From an uncultured Porphyromonas sp. (GTDB lineage Bacteria > Bacteroidota > Bacteroidia > Bacteroidales > Porphyromonadaceae): 13,908 nt of DNA. The position numbers and the translations under genes are program-made. The stretch lies in contig CABQOJ010000012.1 of the NCBI GenBank assembly GCA_902465775.1, positions 1 through 13,908 on the forward strand, given 5' to 3'. This document shows, piece after piece, positions 6,920 to 13,798 of this stretch (its first letter is position 1; each line of letters begins with the position of its first letter). The notes under the pieces were generated by a model. That model had not been told where the DNA came from and did not search any database. It saw nothing but the letters and a program-made list of their open reading frames with translations.

Positions 6920-6989
6920 AGAGAGTAGCGTGCTCATCTGTCGTGAGTGACTCGAGGTCTCTCTGGTGCGGATGAGTGTGCTACTCTCT
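6920..6989. repeat. Long imperfect inverted repeat between the ytxH-like and holin-like genes
   Basis: The arms 6920-6938 and 6971-6989 are 19 bases each and pair at 16 positions, with the mismatched bases clustered in the middle; the loop is 32 bases. The outer ends, AGAGAGTAGC against GCTACTCTCT, pair perfectly. It could be a transcription attenuator, an mRNA-stability hairpin or a tiny MITE. No T-run follows it. Confidence 0.6.
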
Positions 6990-7041
6990 AAGTCCTTGTT
7001 GAGTGTGTATAGCTCAATGGGAATAGCCTCGGTGTGGGAGT

Positions 7042-7365
7042 TTACTTGACGGCCTTTTTAGCCTCCTCGACAGTCTCCTTGGCTTTGCTGGCTGTCTCCT
7101 TAGCCTTGTCTACGGTCTCGTCAAACTGCTCTTCAACCTCCTCGGCAAACTTTTTGCCACGCTTTTGTAGCTTGTCGCGATAAGTCTCAAAGCGGTCCTT
7201 GGCCTCATAGTATCCCTCTACGAGAGAGTCACGAGTGCGGTCGGCCGTCGTGCTGAGATCGTCATAGAGCTGATCACGCTTGTCGCGGTCTGAGAGGTAA
7301 GTGATGGCAGCGCCGATTGCAGCGCCGATAGCAATACCTAGTGCTATACGTCCTGTGTTATTCAT
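7042..7365 (-). CDS. YtxH domain-containing protein
   Basis: 107 residues. A glycine/alanine-rich membrane helix at about 6-24 with GxxxG-type spacing (ALGIAIGAAIGAAITYL) is followed by a short Asp/Arg-rich linker (SDRDKRDQLYDDL) and a long charged helix. The C-terminal third repeats Lys-Glu-Thr-Ala-like units (DKAKETASKAKETVEEAKKA), giving an LEA-like or apolipoprotein-like amphipathic helix. This matches the YtxH family, small envelope proteins often linked to general stress. The ATG at 7365 follows a leader of about 145 bases from a TACCTTTA box. It is transcribed ahead of the holin-like gene, though a hairpin in the 176-base gap may reduce downstream expression. The family call is firm; the molecular role of YtxH proteins is not known. 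Confidence 0.88.
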   Translation of the reverse strand: MNNTGRIALGIAIGAAIGAAITYLSDRDKRDQLYDDLSTTADRTRDSLVEGYYEAKDRFETYRDKLQKRGKKFAEEVEEQFDETVDKAKETASKAKETVEEAKKAVK

Positions 7366-7515
7366 ATCTGTTCTGTTCTTTAATAGTGAATATTACTGTC
7401 TTGGTTTAGTAGTCTGCAGATCGCTTCTGCAGATCTCTGTTTGTCTCGGCGAATCTCCTTATTTTACTCCTAATTATATATAGGGGCAAAAGTGGTAAGT
7501 ACCGCCTTGACACTC

Positions 7516-7545
7516 TAAAGGTACAAAAAAATAGTTACACGGCAA
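7516..7545 (-). promoter_or_regulatory. Probable promoter of the ytxH-like gene
   Basis: Read on the minus strand: TTG (7545-7543), a 19-base gap, then TACCTTTA (7523-7516), one base off the TAnnTTTG consensus. It lies just past the terminator hairpin of the nucleoside phosphorylase gene. The leader would be about 145 bases and contains an imperfect palindrome around CTGCAGATCGCTTCTGCAGATC. Confidence 0.5.
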
Positions 7546-7551
7546 GTAAGA

Positions 7552-7587
7552 AGAGGACTTAGCAGTCTAGAAGATGCTAAATCCTCT
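7552..7587 (-). terminator. Terminator hairpin after the nucleoside phosphorylase gene
   Basis: The arms 7552-7564 and 7575-7587 form a 13-bp stem with a single G-T wobble and a 10-base loop, starting 14 bases after the stop codon at 7601. On the minus strand it is followed by TCTTACTT, a weak pyrimidine-rich tract. Position and stem strength support a terminator. Confidence 0.6.
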
Positions 7588-7600
7588 CAGTATTTAAGTG

Positions 7601-8488
7601 CTAGATGCGCTCTAGGACTAGCTCGATGAGCCCGTCGATGCCTTGCTTGTAGTTGGTATTCATATTCAAGTTCTGACGGCCTGCGATGATGTAGCAGACG
7701 GTCAGCGTGTCGTGCCCTAGGAGGTTGCCGATACCACTGAGTGCGGCCGACTCCATCTCAAAGTTGGTAATGCGCTGACCCTTGAACTCAAAAGCTTCAA
7801 TCTTCTGATTGAGCGTCGGATCTGCAAGAGGTAGGCGCAGCTGCCTTCCCTGAGGAGCGTAAAATCCATTGGCAGCGATCGTACAGCCAGGGACGATGTC
7901 GCCATAGTCTCCGACGATCTGCTGGTAAAGTGCCTCGCTACAGTTGACCACGTAGGGATCGAGACCCTTGATCGGCCACTGCAGCTGCTCCTTGAGCGCC
8001 GCCTCAAAGGGGAGGTCACGTATCGCCTCCGTATTGGCATAGAAAAAGAGCGACCCCTCGAAGCCAATCGCCTTGTGCGCTGCGACATACGTGCCTATCG
8101 GCGTCTCGGGCTGCAGACCGCCACTGGTGCCCACGCGTACCATCGTCAGCTTGCGGTGGTTGGGACGTACCTGACGAGTCTGCAAGTCGATATTGGCGAG
8201 CGCATCTAGCTCGTTGATGACGATCTCAATGTTGTCACAGCCTATGCCGTGGCTCTGGACGGTGATCCGCTTGCCACGATAGGTACCGGTGATCGTGTGA
8301 AACTCACGATTGCTCACGGAGCACTCCTGCGTGTCAAAGTGGGAGGCAATCAGATCCACACGAGAGGGATCGCCACAGAGGACGATCTTGTCAGCCAACT
8401 GCTCGGGCTTCAGATGAAGGTGAAAGATAGAGCCATCGTCATTGACGATTAGTTCGCTGGGAGGTATGATGCGGTTTTGTGTACTCAT
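7601..8488 (-). CDS. Nucleoside phosphorylase, uridine phosphorylase-like
   Basis: 295 residues from the ATG at 8488; an in-frame upstream extension runs through the promoter and is rejected. It belongs to the PNP/UDP phosphorylase family, which splits nucleosides with phosphate into base and (deoxy)ribose 1-phosphate in the cytosol. Visible motifs: GDPSRVD (39-45, phosphate loop), GIGCDNIEI (81-89), RVGTSGG (118-124, phosphate/ribose contact), FYAPQGRQ (209-216) and NFEMESAAL (242-250, ribose-binding Met and Glu). The Gln213-x-Arg215 pair resembles the Gln-x-Arg pair that reads uracil in uridine phosphorylase, and NFEMES is also of that type, so uridine or a broad pyrimidine specificity is favoured. 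It is monocistronic: its own promoter overlaps the leader start and a hairpin follows. Purine nucleoside activity cannot be ruled out. Confidence 0.88.
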   Translation of the reverse strand: MSTQNRIIPPSELIVNDDGSIFHLHLKPEQLADKIVLCGDPSRVDLIASHFDTQECSVSNREFHTITGTYRGKRITVQSHGIGCDNIEIVINELDALANIDLQTRQVRPNHRKLTMVRVGTSGGLQPETPIGTYVAAHKAIGFEGSLFFYANTEAIRDLPFEAALKEQLQWPIKGLDPYVVNCSEALYQQIVGDYGDIVPGCTIAANGFYAPQGRQLRLPLADPTLNQKIEAFEFKGQRITNFEMESAALSGIGNLLGHDTLTVCYIIAGRQNLNMNTNYKQGIDGLIELVLERI

Positions 8489-8522
8489 AGCTGTATTCCT
8501 TTTATATTGAATGATGACACTC

Positions 8523-8530
8523 CAAAAATA
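8523..8530 (-). promoter_or_regulatory. -7 promoter box of the nucleoside phosphorylase gene
   Basis: The minus strand reads TATTTTTG, an exact TAnnTTTG match, 35 bases upstream of the ATG at 8488, giving a short leader. No clear TTTG is seen at -33. Confidence 0.55.
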
Positions 8531-8582
8531 CAAAAACTCCGCCACATCACCACCTCTTCGCTGGGTGAGGTGTCGGACGCTA

Positions 8583-8614
8583 TTTGCGTAGTAGCTGATG
8601 TTTTACTACTTTTG
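8583..8614 (+). promoter_or_regulatory. Promoter of efp, full Bacteroidota consensus
   Basis: TTTG at 8583-8586, a 20-base spacer, and TACTTTTG at 8607-8614 match both parts of the Bacteroidota promoter. The leader to the ATG at 8660 is about 40 bases and contains a tandem TAAGTAAC. This is the best promoter in the window, as expected for a translation factor. Confidence 0.75.
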
Positions 8615-8659
8615 CACCGGTAAGTAACTAAGTAACTTCACTGAATAGACAAATAATAT

Positions 8660-9226
8660 ATGGCTACAACAGCAGACTTTCGCAATGGCATGTGCCTAGA
8701 CATTGATGGGCAGTACTTCTTCATCGTAGAGTTTCTCCACGTTAAGCCAGGCAAGGGACCAGCCTTCGTTCGTACGAAGCTACGCAACGTCGCTACGGGT
8801 CGCATCATCGACAAGACGTGGAATAGTGGTGTCAAGGTAGAGGAGGTGCGCATCGAGCGTCGTCCCTATCAGTATCTCTACAATGATGAGATGGGCTACC
8901 ACTTTATGCACCCCGAGACATTTGACCAGATTGCTATCAATGGCGATCTGATCGAGGGTGTCCGCTTCCTCAAGGAGGGCGACATGGTCGAGGCGATGGT
9001 ACATGCTGAGAGCGAGACGGTCCTGACCTGCGAGCTACCTGCACACGTAGATCTGCGCATCACCCACACAGAGCCTGGTATCAAGGGCGATACAGCTACC
9101 AATAGTCTCAAGCCTGCTACCGTCGAGACGGGGGCTGAGATCCGCGTACCGCTCTTTATCAATCAGGACGACCTGGTCACGGTGGATACGCGTGATGGCT
9201 CTTACGTAGGGCGTGTCAAGGAGTAA
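8660..9226 (+). CDS. efp: Translation elongation factor P
   Basis: 188 residues, the normal EF-P length, with three beta domains: KOW-like 1-62, OB 65-127 and a C-terminal OB-like domain 130-188. EF-P binds between the ribosomal P and E sites and relieves stalling at proline stretches. The tip loop reads VKPGKGPAF, with Lys32 at the place of the modified Lys34 of E. coli, so it is of the lysine-tip type; whether and how it is modified cannot be told, and no epmA/epmB gene is in the window. The C-terminal signature [17 protein letters not shown] is intact. It has its own strong promoter, and two hairpins follow before malQ. It diverges from the nucleoside phosphorylase gene, whose promoter lies about 80 bases away. 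Confidence 0.97.
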   Translation: MATTADFRNGMCLDIDGQYFFIVEFLHVKPGKGPAFVRTKLRNVATGRIIDKTWNSGVKVEEVRIERRPYQYLYNDEMGYHFMHPETFDQIAINGDLIEGVRFLKEGDMVEAMVHAESETVLTCELPAHVDLRITHTEPGIKGDTATNSLKPATVETGAEIRVPLFINQDDLVTVDTRDGSYVGRVKE

Positions 9227-9253
9227 GCCTCACTAGCACATATTCCTCTAAAA

Positions 9254-9330
9254 GCAGTCGCCCCCCGTCCCGCTGATGGGCGATGCTGCAGAAGCCGTGT
9301 AGTTCTCTCAGCTAGAGCTGCATGGCTTCT
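9254..9330 (+). terminator. Two consecutive hairpins between efp and malQ
   Basis: First hairpin: 9254-9263 pairs with 9278-9289 (GCAG-TCGCCC against GGGCGATGCTGC, with a 2-base bulge). Second: 9290-9302 pairs with 9318-9330, a 13-bp stem with two G-T wobbles, with further pairing (CTCT/AGAG) in the loop. They are back to back, beginning 28 bases after the efp stop. Neither has a following T-run. They probably end or weaken efp transcription, or control malQ; no malQ promoter box is evident between 9331 and 9364. Confidence 0.5.
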
Positions 9331-9364
9331 CCCAATCTACCGCTGAGGTCACACTATATATAAT

Positions 9365-11182
9365 ATGAGTCAGATACCGCGTCAGGCTGGGGTTGCCGTT
9401 CCCCTCTTTAGCTTGCGTCGCCAAGGCGATGCGGGCTGTGGTGACTTTGCCTCGCTGGAGGCGTTTGCGCCAGTGGCAGAGCGTATGGGCGTGCGCATCA
9501 TACAGTTGCTCCCTCTGGAGGACACGACCCTCTATGGCGATAGCCGTGACTCTTATCCCTATCGGCCACTAGCCTCGACAGCACTCAATCCTATCTACAT
9601 AGCGGTGGATCAGCTCCCCCCGCTGGCGGATCAGCAACTGGAGCAGGAGCTGCGTGCGGAGGCCCAGAGGCTCAGTGAGCAAAAGACCTTTGACTATACG
9701 GCGGTGTGGCAGCTCAAGCGACGCTGGCTGTGGGCTTCCTTTACGGAGCAGGCGGACGCTTCGCCATACTTCACCCATATGATCAATCGCTATGCAGGGT
9801 TGACGCTTAGGTATGCTCCTTTTAAGAGTACCCCGATCTGGCAATACTGGGTCTGCGAGCGAATGATTCTAGACCTATTGCCGGACCTCAATCGTGAGGA
9901 GTGGTACTTTTGGAAAGCGATGGAGCAGGTCAAGGAGCTGGAGCGGAAAAATAAGCGTTTAGTCGTCCGTACGGGCAATTTCTACGCTTACTGCTATATG
10001 GTGGCGCAGCGACAGATGCGCCGTGCCGTGGCAACGATTCGTCAGCACGGGCTGTCACTCATGGGAGACCTGCCCGTGGGGGTAGATCCGCATGCAGCGG
10101 ACACGCTTGCTTACCCGACGCTCTTTGAGTCGAGGCTCTCGTGCGGAGCTCCTCCCGACTACTTCTCTCCCGATGGACAGAACTGGGGTATCCTGACCCG
10201 TCGCAGGATCTCGAAAAAGCTATGGCAAGAGCGCTTTGGCTACCTAGAGCGCTTCTATGACTACCTGCGAGTAGACCACGTGCTAGGCTTCTTCCGTATG
10301 TGGTCCATACCACGTGACGGGCGCTCTGGGATGTTGGGTTACTTCATTCCCTCTCAACGCTACTCGGAAGAGCGGATCGCAAAGCTAGGGCTCGCCGAGA
10401 CATTACGACCTGAGTGGATAGCACCAGTCGACAAGCCTGCGACGACGCAAGAGGTGTTCTGGGTCGCCTGTATTGACGGTGGCTACGTGCCTCGCTACGA
10501 CGTGGCGAGTGCTGCGCCCTTTGCGACGCTGTCGCCCGACCTACAGAAGCGTATGCAGGCAGTCTGCGAGGATTACTACTACGGTGGCAATGAGGAACTG
10601 TGGCGCGAGCGTGGACTGGAGCGTCTAACCTTTCTGAAAGATCTCACGAGCATCCATCTCTGCGCCGAAGACTTGGGGATGGTCCCCCAGTGTGTCTACC
10701 CCGTCCTAGAGGAGCTCGGCATCCTCAAGCTATACGTGGAGCGCATGCCGAAGAGTGTCGGCATCGAGTTTGAGGCGGCGCCATACTTCTCCGAGGACAG
10801 CGTCGCTACCACCTCAACGCACGACTGCGCCCCACTGCGCCTGTGGTGGGCAGAAGACGAGGCGCGCTCACGACGCTACTACGACTACTTCCTCGCTGAC
10901 TATGGAGTCCCCTACGACACCACACTCACGCCCGAGCTGGCAGAGATCATCGTGCGCCGGCACTTAGAGAGCCCCTCACGACTCTGCATCCTGCCGCTAC
11001 AAGACTGGCTAGCCCTGAGTCCCGAGCACTGCGCCACGGTCGATCCGCAGAGCGAGCAGATCAACGATCCGAGCAATCCCCACCATGTGTGGAGCTACCG
11101 CATGCCCATCGCTGTCGAGGAGCTCCCAGACGACTGGATACGACAGCTCCGCCAGATGATCGCAGAGACCCATCGGCTGTGA
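9365..11182 (+). CDS. malQ: 4-alpha-glucanotransferase (GH77, DPE2-like catalytic domain only)
   Basis: 605 residues. The enzyme moves alpha-1,4-glucan segments between maltodextrins in the cytosol, part of glycogen/maltose use. It begins immediately at the catalytic barrel (RQAGVAVPLFSLRRQGDAGCGDF, then IIQLLPLEDTT and DSYPYRPLASTALNP). The three catalytic acids are in place: nucleophile Asp304 in RVDHVLGFFRMWSIP, acid/base Glu435 in CAEDLGMVP, and Asp487 in STHDCAP. The sequence resembles plant DPE2 and the long Bacteroidota MalQ, but those carry N-terminal CBM20 starch-binding domains and are near 900 residues; here none is present and upstream DNA to efp has no room for them. The inserted segment between about 90 and 205 is helical and charged. 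The DUF4954 gene follows after 52 bases and may be cotranscribed. Confidence 0.95.
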   Translation: MSQIPRQAGVAVPLFSLRRQGDAGCGDFASLEAFAPVAERMGVRIIQLLPLEDTTLYGDSRDSYPYRPLASTALNPIYIAVDQLPPLADQQLEQELRAEAQRLSEQKTFDYTAVWQLKRRWLWASFTEQADASPYFTHMINRYAGLTLRYAPFKSTPIWQYWVCERMILDLLPDLNREEWYFWKAMEQVKELERKNKRLVVRTGNFYAYCYMVAQRQMRRAVATIRQHGLSLMGDLPVGVDPHAADTLAYPTLFESRLSCGAPPDYFSPDGQNWGILTRRRISKKLWQERFGYLERFYDYLRVDHVLGFFRMWSIPRDGRSGMLGYFIPSQRYSEERIAKLGLAETLRPEWIAPVDKPATTQEVFWVACIDGGYVPRYDVASAAPFATLSPDLQKRMQAVCEDYYYGGNEELWRERGLERLTFLKDLTSIHLCAEDLGMVPQCVYPVLEELGILKLYVERMPKSVGIEFEAAPYFSEDSVATTSTHDCAPLRLWWAEDEARSRRYYDYFLADYGVPYDTTLTPELAEIIVRRHLESPSRLCILPLQDWLALSPEHCATVDPQSEQINDPSNPHHVWSYRMPIAVEELPDDWIRQLRQMIAETHRL

Positions 11183-11234
11183 GCGCCACATCCTTTTTCT
11201 CCCAAACTTCTACAAACAACCCAACCTATAATCT

Positions 11235-13223
11235 ATGCGAAAGCTTAATTCAAAAGAGATTAAACAACTAACGGATCAGGGCTGCCAAGCGCAAGACTGG
11301 TCCTTGATTCGCGTTCATAGATACTTTGACGCTAGTCGCTGTCAGCAGGTTCACTTCATCGGGAGCTGTGAGATCGGAGACAACCGTGGCGGTCGCCCCT
11401 CCGAGGAGGAGCCGAGCTACGTCGAGCCTTACCGCTTGGCTCATGTGAAGCTGGTCGACTGTACCATCGGCGACCGCGTCATCATTGACGGGGTGCGGGA
11501 CTGCATCTCGCATTACGACATCGCTGACGATGTGATCATTCACGATATAGCCGCCCTCAAGGTGACGGGCGAGACCACCTTTGGTAATGGTTACCTCGTC
11601 GAGGTGCTCAACGAGACAGGCGGGCGCGAGGTGCCCATCTGCGACATCCTAACTGCTCAGACTGCTTATATGCTGGCCATGTATCGCCACGACAAGGAGT
11701 TACAGACCGCACTCTCTAAGCTCGTCGAGGAGTACACCGACTCCGTGCGTTCGGACCGTGGCACCATCGGCGAGAGCTCCATCATCAAGCATTGCGGTCT
11801 TATGACCAATGTCAAGGTTGGTCCCCACAGCTCCATCATCGGCGCCTCTGTACTGGAAAATGGATCGGTCAATAGTACCGTCCTGAGCCCCACAAAGGTC
11901 GGCTACGGGGTGATCTGTCGGGACTTCATCTTCTCCGCAGGTTGTGTCGTCTCAGACGGCTCCAACGTCTCGCGTAGCTTCATCGGTCAGGGCTGCTCGG
12001 TGACCCACCTCTTCAGTGCGCATGACTCGCTCTTCTTTGCCAACTGTCAGTGCGAAAACGGCGAGGCGTGTGCCGTCTTTGCCGGTCCTTTTACCGTTAC
12101 GATGCACAAGAGTAGCCTCCTGATCGCTGGCTACTACTCTTTCCTCAACGCGGGCAGTGGATCTAACCAGAGCAACCACCTTTACAAGCTCGGCCCCATT
12201 CACCAGGGCATCGTAGAGCGTGGTAGTAAGACCACCTCCGACTCGTACGTCTTGTGGCCTTCGCGCATCGGTGCTTTTAGCTTGATTATGGGGCGTCACG
12301 TGGCGCATATTGACTCGTCAGACTTCCCCTTCTCCTATATTATAGAGAATGACAACCAGACCTACCTCGTGCCAGGCACCAACCTGCGTAGCGTCGGGAC
12401 CATCCGTGATACCAAGAAGTGGCCTAAGCGTGACAAGCGTCACCCGGAGGAAAAGCTCGACTGCGTCAACTACAACCTCCTCTCGCCCTATACGGTCGGT
12501 AAAATGTACAAAGGGTGGCACAAGCTCAAGGCGCTGGAGACGCACCTCGGCAGCTCCAATGCTACCTACATCTACCACGACATGCACATCCGTTATAGCT
12601 CTCTCGTCAAGGGTTGTCGCTACTACGAGATGGGCATCGTCAAGTTCCTCGGCAACTCCCTCATCCAGCGCATCCAGGACCAAGCTCCCAAGAGCAAAAG
12701 CGAGCTCGTCGCCTGCCTACCGCCCACCAGCAATGAGGGGCTCTCAGACTGGCTCGACCTAGCTGGTATGATCGCTCCTCGTCGGCTCGTGCGCAATCTG
12801 ATCAAGCAGATCAAAGAGGGACAGATCAAGACGCTCGAAGAGGTCAACGCCGCCATTCGCACCATACATAGTCGCTACTACGAGATCGAGTGGCACTGGG
12901 CTTACGACCTGTTGCTGCGTTGGTACGACATCGCCGCCAAGGATCTCACCGTGGAGCGGGTCATACAGATCATCAAGGAGTGGCAAGAGACCGTCATCAC
13001 GCTAGACGAGTACCTCCTACAGGATGCCCACAAAGAGTTTGAGATGCTCACGCAGGTCGGCTTCGGCATAGACCTCGATGGGGATCACAACCGGCGCATC
13101 GACTTCGAGCAAGTACGAGGCAACTATGAGGACAACGCCTTCGTCATAGAGGTGCACGACCACATCCGTCGTAAGAAACTCCTCGGCGAGACGATCCTCG
13201 CACAGATCGACGCCCTCGATTAG
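11235..13223 (+). CDS. DUF4954 family protein, left-handed beta-helix (hexapeptide-like)
   Basis: 662 residues, no signal peptide or membrane span, so probably cytosolic. The N-terminus (LTDQGCQAQDWSLIRVH, then VHFIGSCEIGD) matches DUF4954 as I know it. Residues about 65-270 show repeated short beta-turn units with isoleucine/valine and small residues (CTIGDRVIIDGV, GTIGESSIIKHCG, VKVGPHSSIIGASVLENG, SFIGQGCSV), as in left-handed beta-helix acyl- and nucleotidyltransferases. A highly polar, His/Asn/Ser-rich block follows at about 310-385 (SNHLYKLGPIHQG, SDSYVLWPSRIGAFS, GRHVAHIDSSDFPFSYI), which looks like an active or binding site. The last 200 residues are helical. The molecular function is unknown; a sugar-nucleotide or acyl transferase role is only an inference from the fold. 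The TAG stop is formed by the first unit of a heptamer array. Confidence 0.88.
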   Translation: MRKLNSKEIKQLTDQGCQAQDWSLIRVHRYFDASRCQQVHFIGSCEIGDNRGGRPSEEEPSYVEPYRLAHVKLVDCTIGDRVIIDGVRDCISHYDIADDVIIHDIAALKVTGETTFGNGYLVEVLNETGGREVPICDILTAQTAYMLAMYRHDKELQTALSKLVEEYTDSVRSDRGTIGESSIIKHCGLMTNVKVGPHSSIIGASVLENGSVNSTVLSPTKVGYGVICRDFIFSAGCVVSDGSNVSRSFIGQGCSVTHLFSAHDSLFFANCQCENGEACAVFAGPFTVTMHKSSLLIAGYYSFLNAGSGSNQSNHLYKLGPIHQGIVERGSKTTSDSYVLWPSRIGAFSLIMGRHVAHIDSSDFPFSYIIENDNQTYLVPGTNLRSVGTIRDTKKWPKRDKRHPEEKLDCVNYNLLSPYTVGKMYKGWHKLKALETHLGSSNATYIYHDMHIRYSSLVKGCRYYEMGIVKFLGNSLIQRIQDQAPKSKSELVACLPPTSNEGLSDWLDLAGMIAPRRLVRNLIKQIKEGQIKTLEEVNAAIRTIHSRYYEIEWHWAYDLLLRWYDIAAKDLTVERVIQIIKEWQETVITLDEYLLQDAHKEFEMLTQVGFGIDLDGDHNRRIDFEQVRGNYEDNAFVIEVHDHIRRKKLLGETILAQIDALD

Positions 13224-13282
13224 AGATTAGAAGTTAGAGATTAGAGGTTAAAAGCTAGAGATTAGAAGTTAGAGGTTAGAGG
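13220..13282. repeat. Heptamer array C (9 x 7 bp), starting on a stop codon
   Basis: Nine uninterrupted heptamers: ttagaga, ttagaag, ttagaga, ttagagg, ttaaaag, ctagaga, ttagaag, ttagagg, ttagagg. The first unit contains the TAG stop of the DUF4954 gene (13221-13223). A reverse-complement copy of part of it (TAGAAGTTAGAG) lies at 13338-13349, so the array also forms the left arm of an inverted repeat. Confidence 0.88.
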
Positions 13283-13284
13283 GG

Positions 13285-13332
13285 ACTCCGATAGCTCTGA
13301 TCCCTCTGATGGCTCCGATAGCTCCGATCCCT
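13285..13332. repeat. 9-bp tandem repeat (5 copies) inside an inverted repeat
   Basis: Five units of nine bases: actccgata, gctctgatc, cctctgatg, gctccgata, gctccgatc, followed by a partial sixth. They lie in the loop between TAGAAGTTAGAG (13263-13274) and its reverse complement (13338-13349). The unit is a multiple of three, but no start or protein context is evident, so it looks non-coding. Confidence 0.75.
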
Positions 13333-13365
13333 TGGCTCTCTAACTTCTAGCATCCAATCTCCACT

Positions 13366-13550
13366 CTCCGAGGAAATCAAAAATACCTCGGTATCAAACG
13401 AAAATCCTCCACCGAGGAACGAAAAAATTCTTCGGAACTTCGATTTCATTCTTCCGAAGTTTCATTTCATTCTTCCGAACTTTTATTTCGCCCCTCTGTG
13501 GAGAATATTCGTTTCCTCCCTGACGATTCTCGATTTCCTCCCGAGGAGAG
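13366..13550. repeat. Degenerate ~21-bp tandem array 2 (nine units), same type as array 1
   Basis: Units begin near 13366, 13387, 13407, 13430, 13451, 13472, 13494, 13516 and 13538, spaced 20-23 bases. Cores are CTCCGAGG, CTTCGGAA, CTTCCGAAG and CTCTGTGG, with tails such as TTTCATTTCATT and GATTTC. It shares core, tail and period with array 1 (5727-5900), which lies 7.5 kb away. It sits between the 9-bp array and the nested palindrome. Confidence 0.75.
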
Positions 13551-13554
13551 ACGT

Positions 13555-13705
13555 GTAGCCCATTTGACGTGTAGCGAAATGTAGGGACGCACGGTCTGTG
13601 CGTCCGTTGTGTCAAAGGTTACAGCAATCGTTGGTTTTAACGGGGACGGACGCACGGATCGTGCGTCCCTACACAGGGCTACTCGTCTTGCTTTGACACA
13701 ACGGA
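13555..13705. repeat. Nested palindromic element, REP/MITE-like
   Basis: Three sets of inverted arms overlap. GTAGCCC (13555-13561) pairs with GGGCTAC (13676-13682). The 26-base segments 13582-13607 and 13646-13671 are inverted copies matching at 24 positions, and each is itself a palindrome with GGACGCAC/GTGCGTCC arms. A perfect 15-base pair joins 13603-13617 with 13691-13705 (CGTTGTGTCAAAG core). It has no coding capacity. The GGGACGCACGG...GTGCGTCC hairpin style is that of REP-type elements moved by RAYT (IS200-like) transposases elsewhere; no such gene is in the window. Confidence 0.7.
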
Positions 13706-13790
13706 TGCTCAGGGTGAGCGTTGCCACAGCGGTTAGACGTTTCCGTGCGTCACGACAGCGCTGGATCCCCTCCGACAGCAAGATAATTAG

Positions 13791-13798
13791 TACCTTTG
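13791..13798 (+). promoter_or_regulatory. -7 promoter box of ychF
   Basis: TACCTTTG followed by CA is an exact Bacteroidota -7 box, 63 bases upstream of the ychF ATG. No TTTG is visible at -33. It lies about 85 bases beyond the nested palindrome. Confidence 0.6.

Noticed and set aside
7366..7515. Riboswitch in the ytxH leader
   Set aside because: The leader is about 145 bases and has one imperfect palindrome (CTGCAGATC repeated), but I see no conserved aptamer motif and the gene is not metabolic.
12318..12683. 121-codon minus-strand open frame inside the DUF4954 gene
   Set aside because: It is antisense to a well-supported coding region with clear family motifs and has no promoter or operon partner; it reflects codon usage of the real gene. 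The same holds for other antisense frames over tolC-like, malQ and efp.
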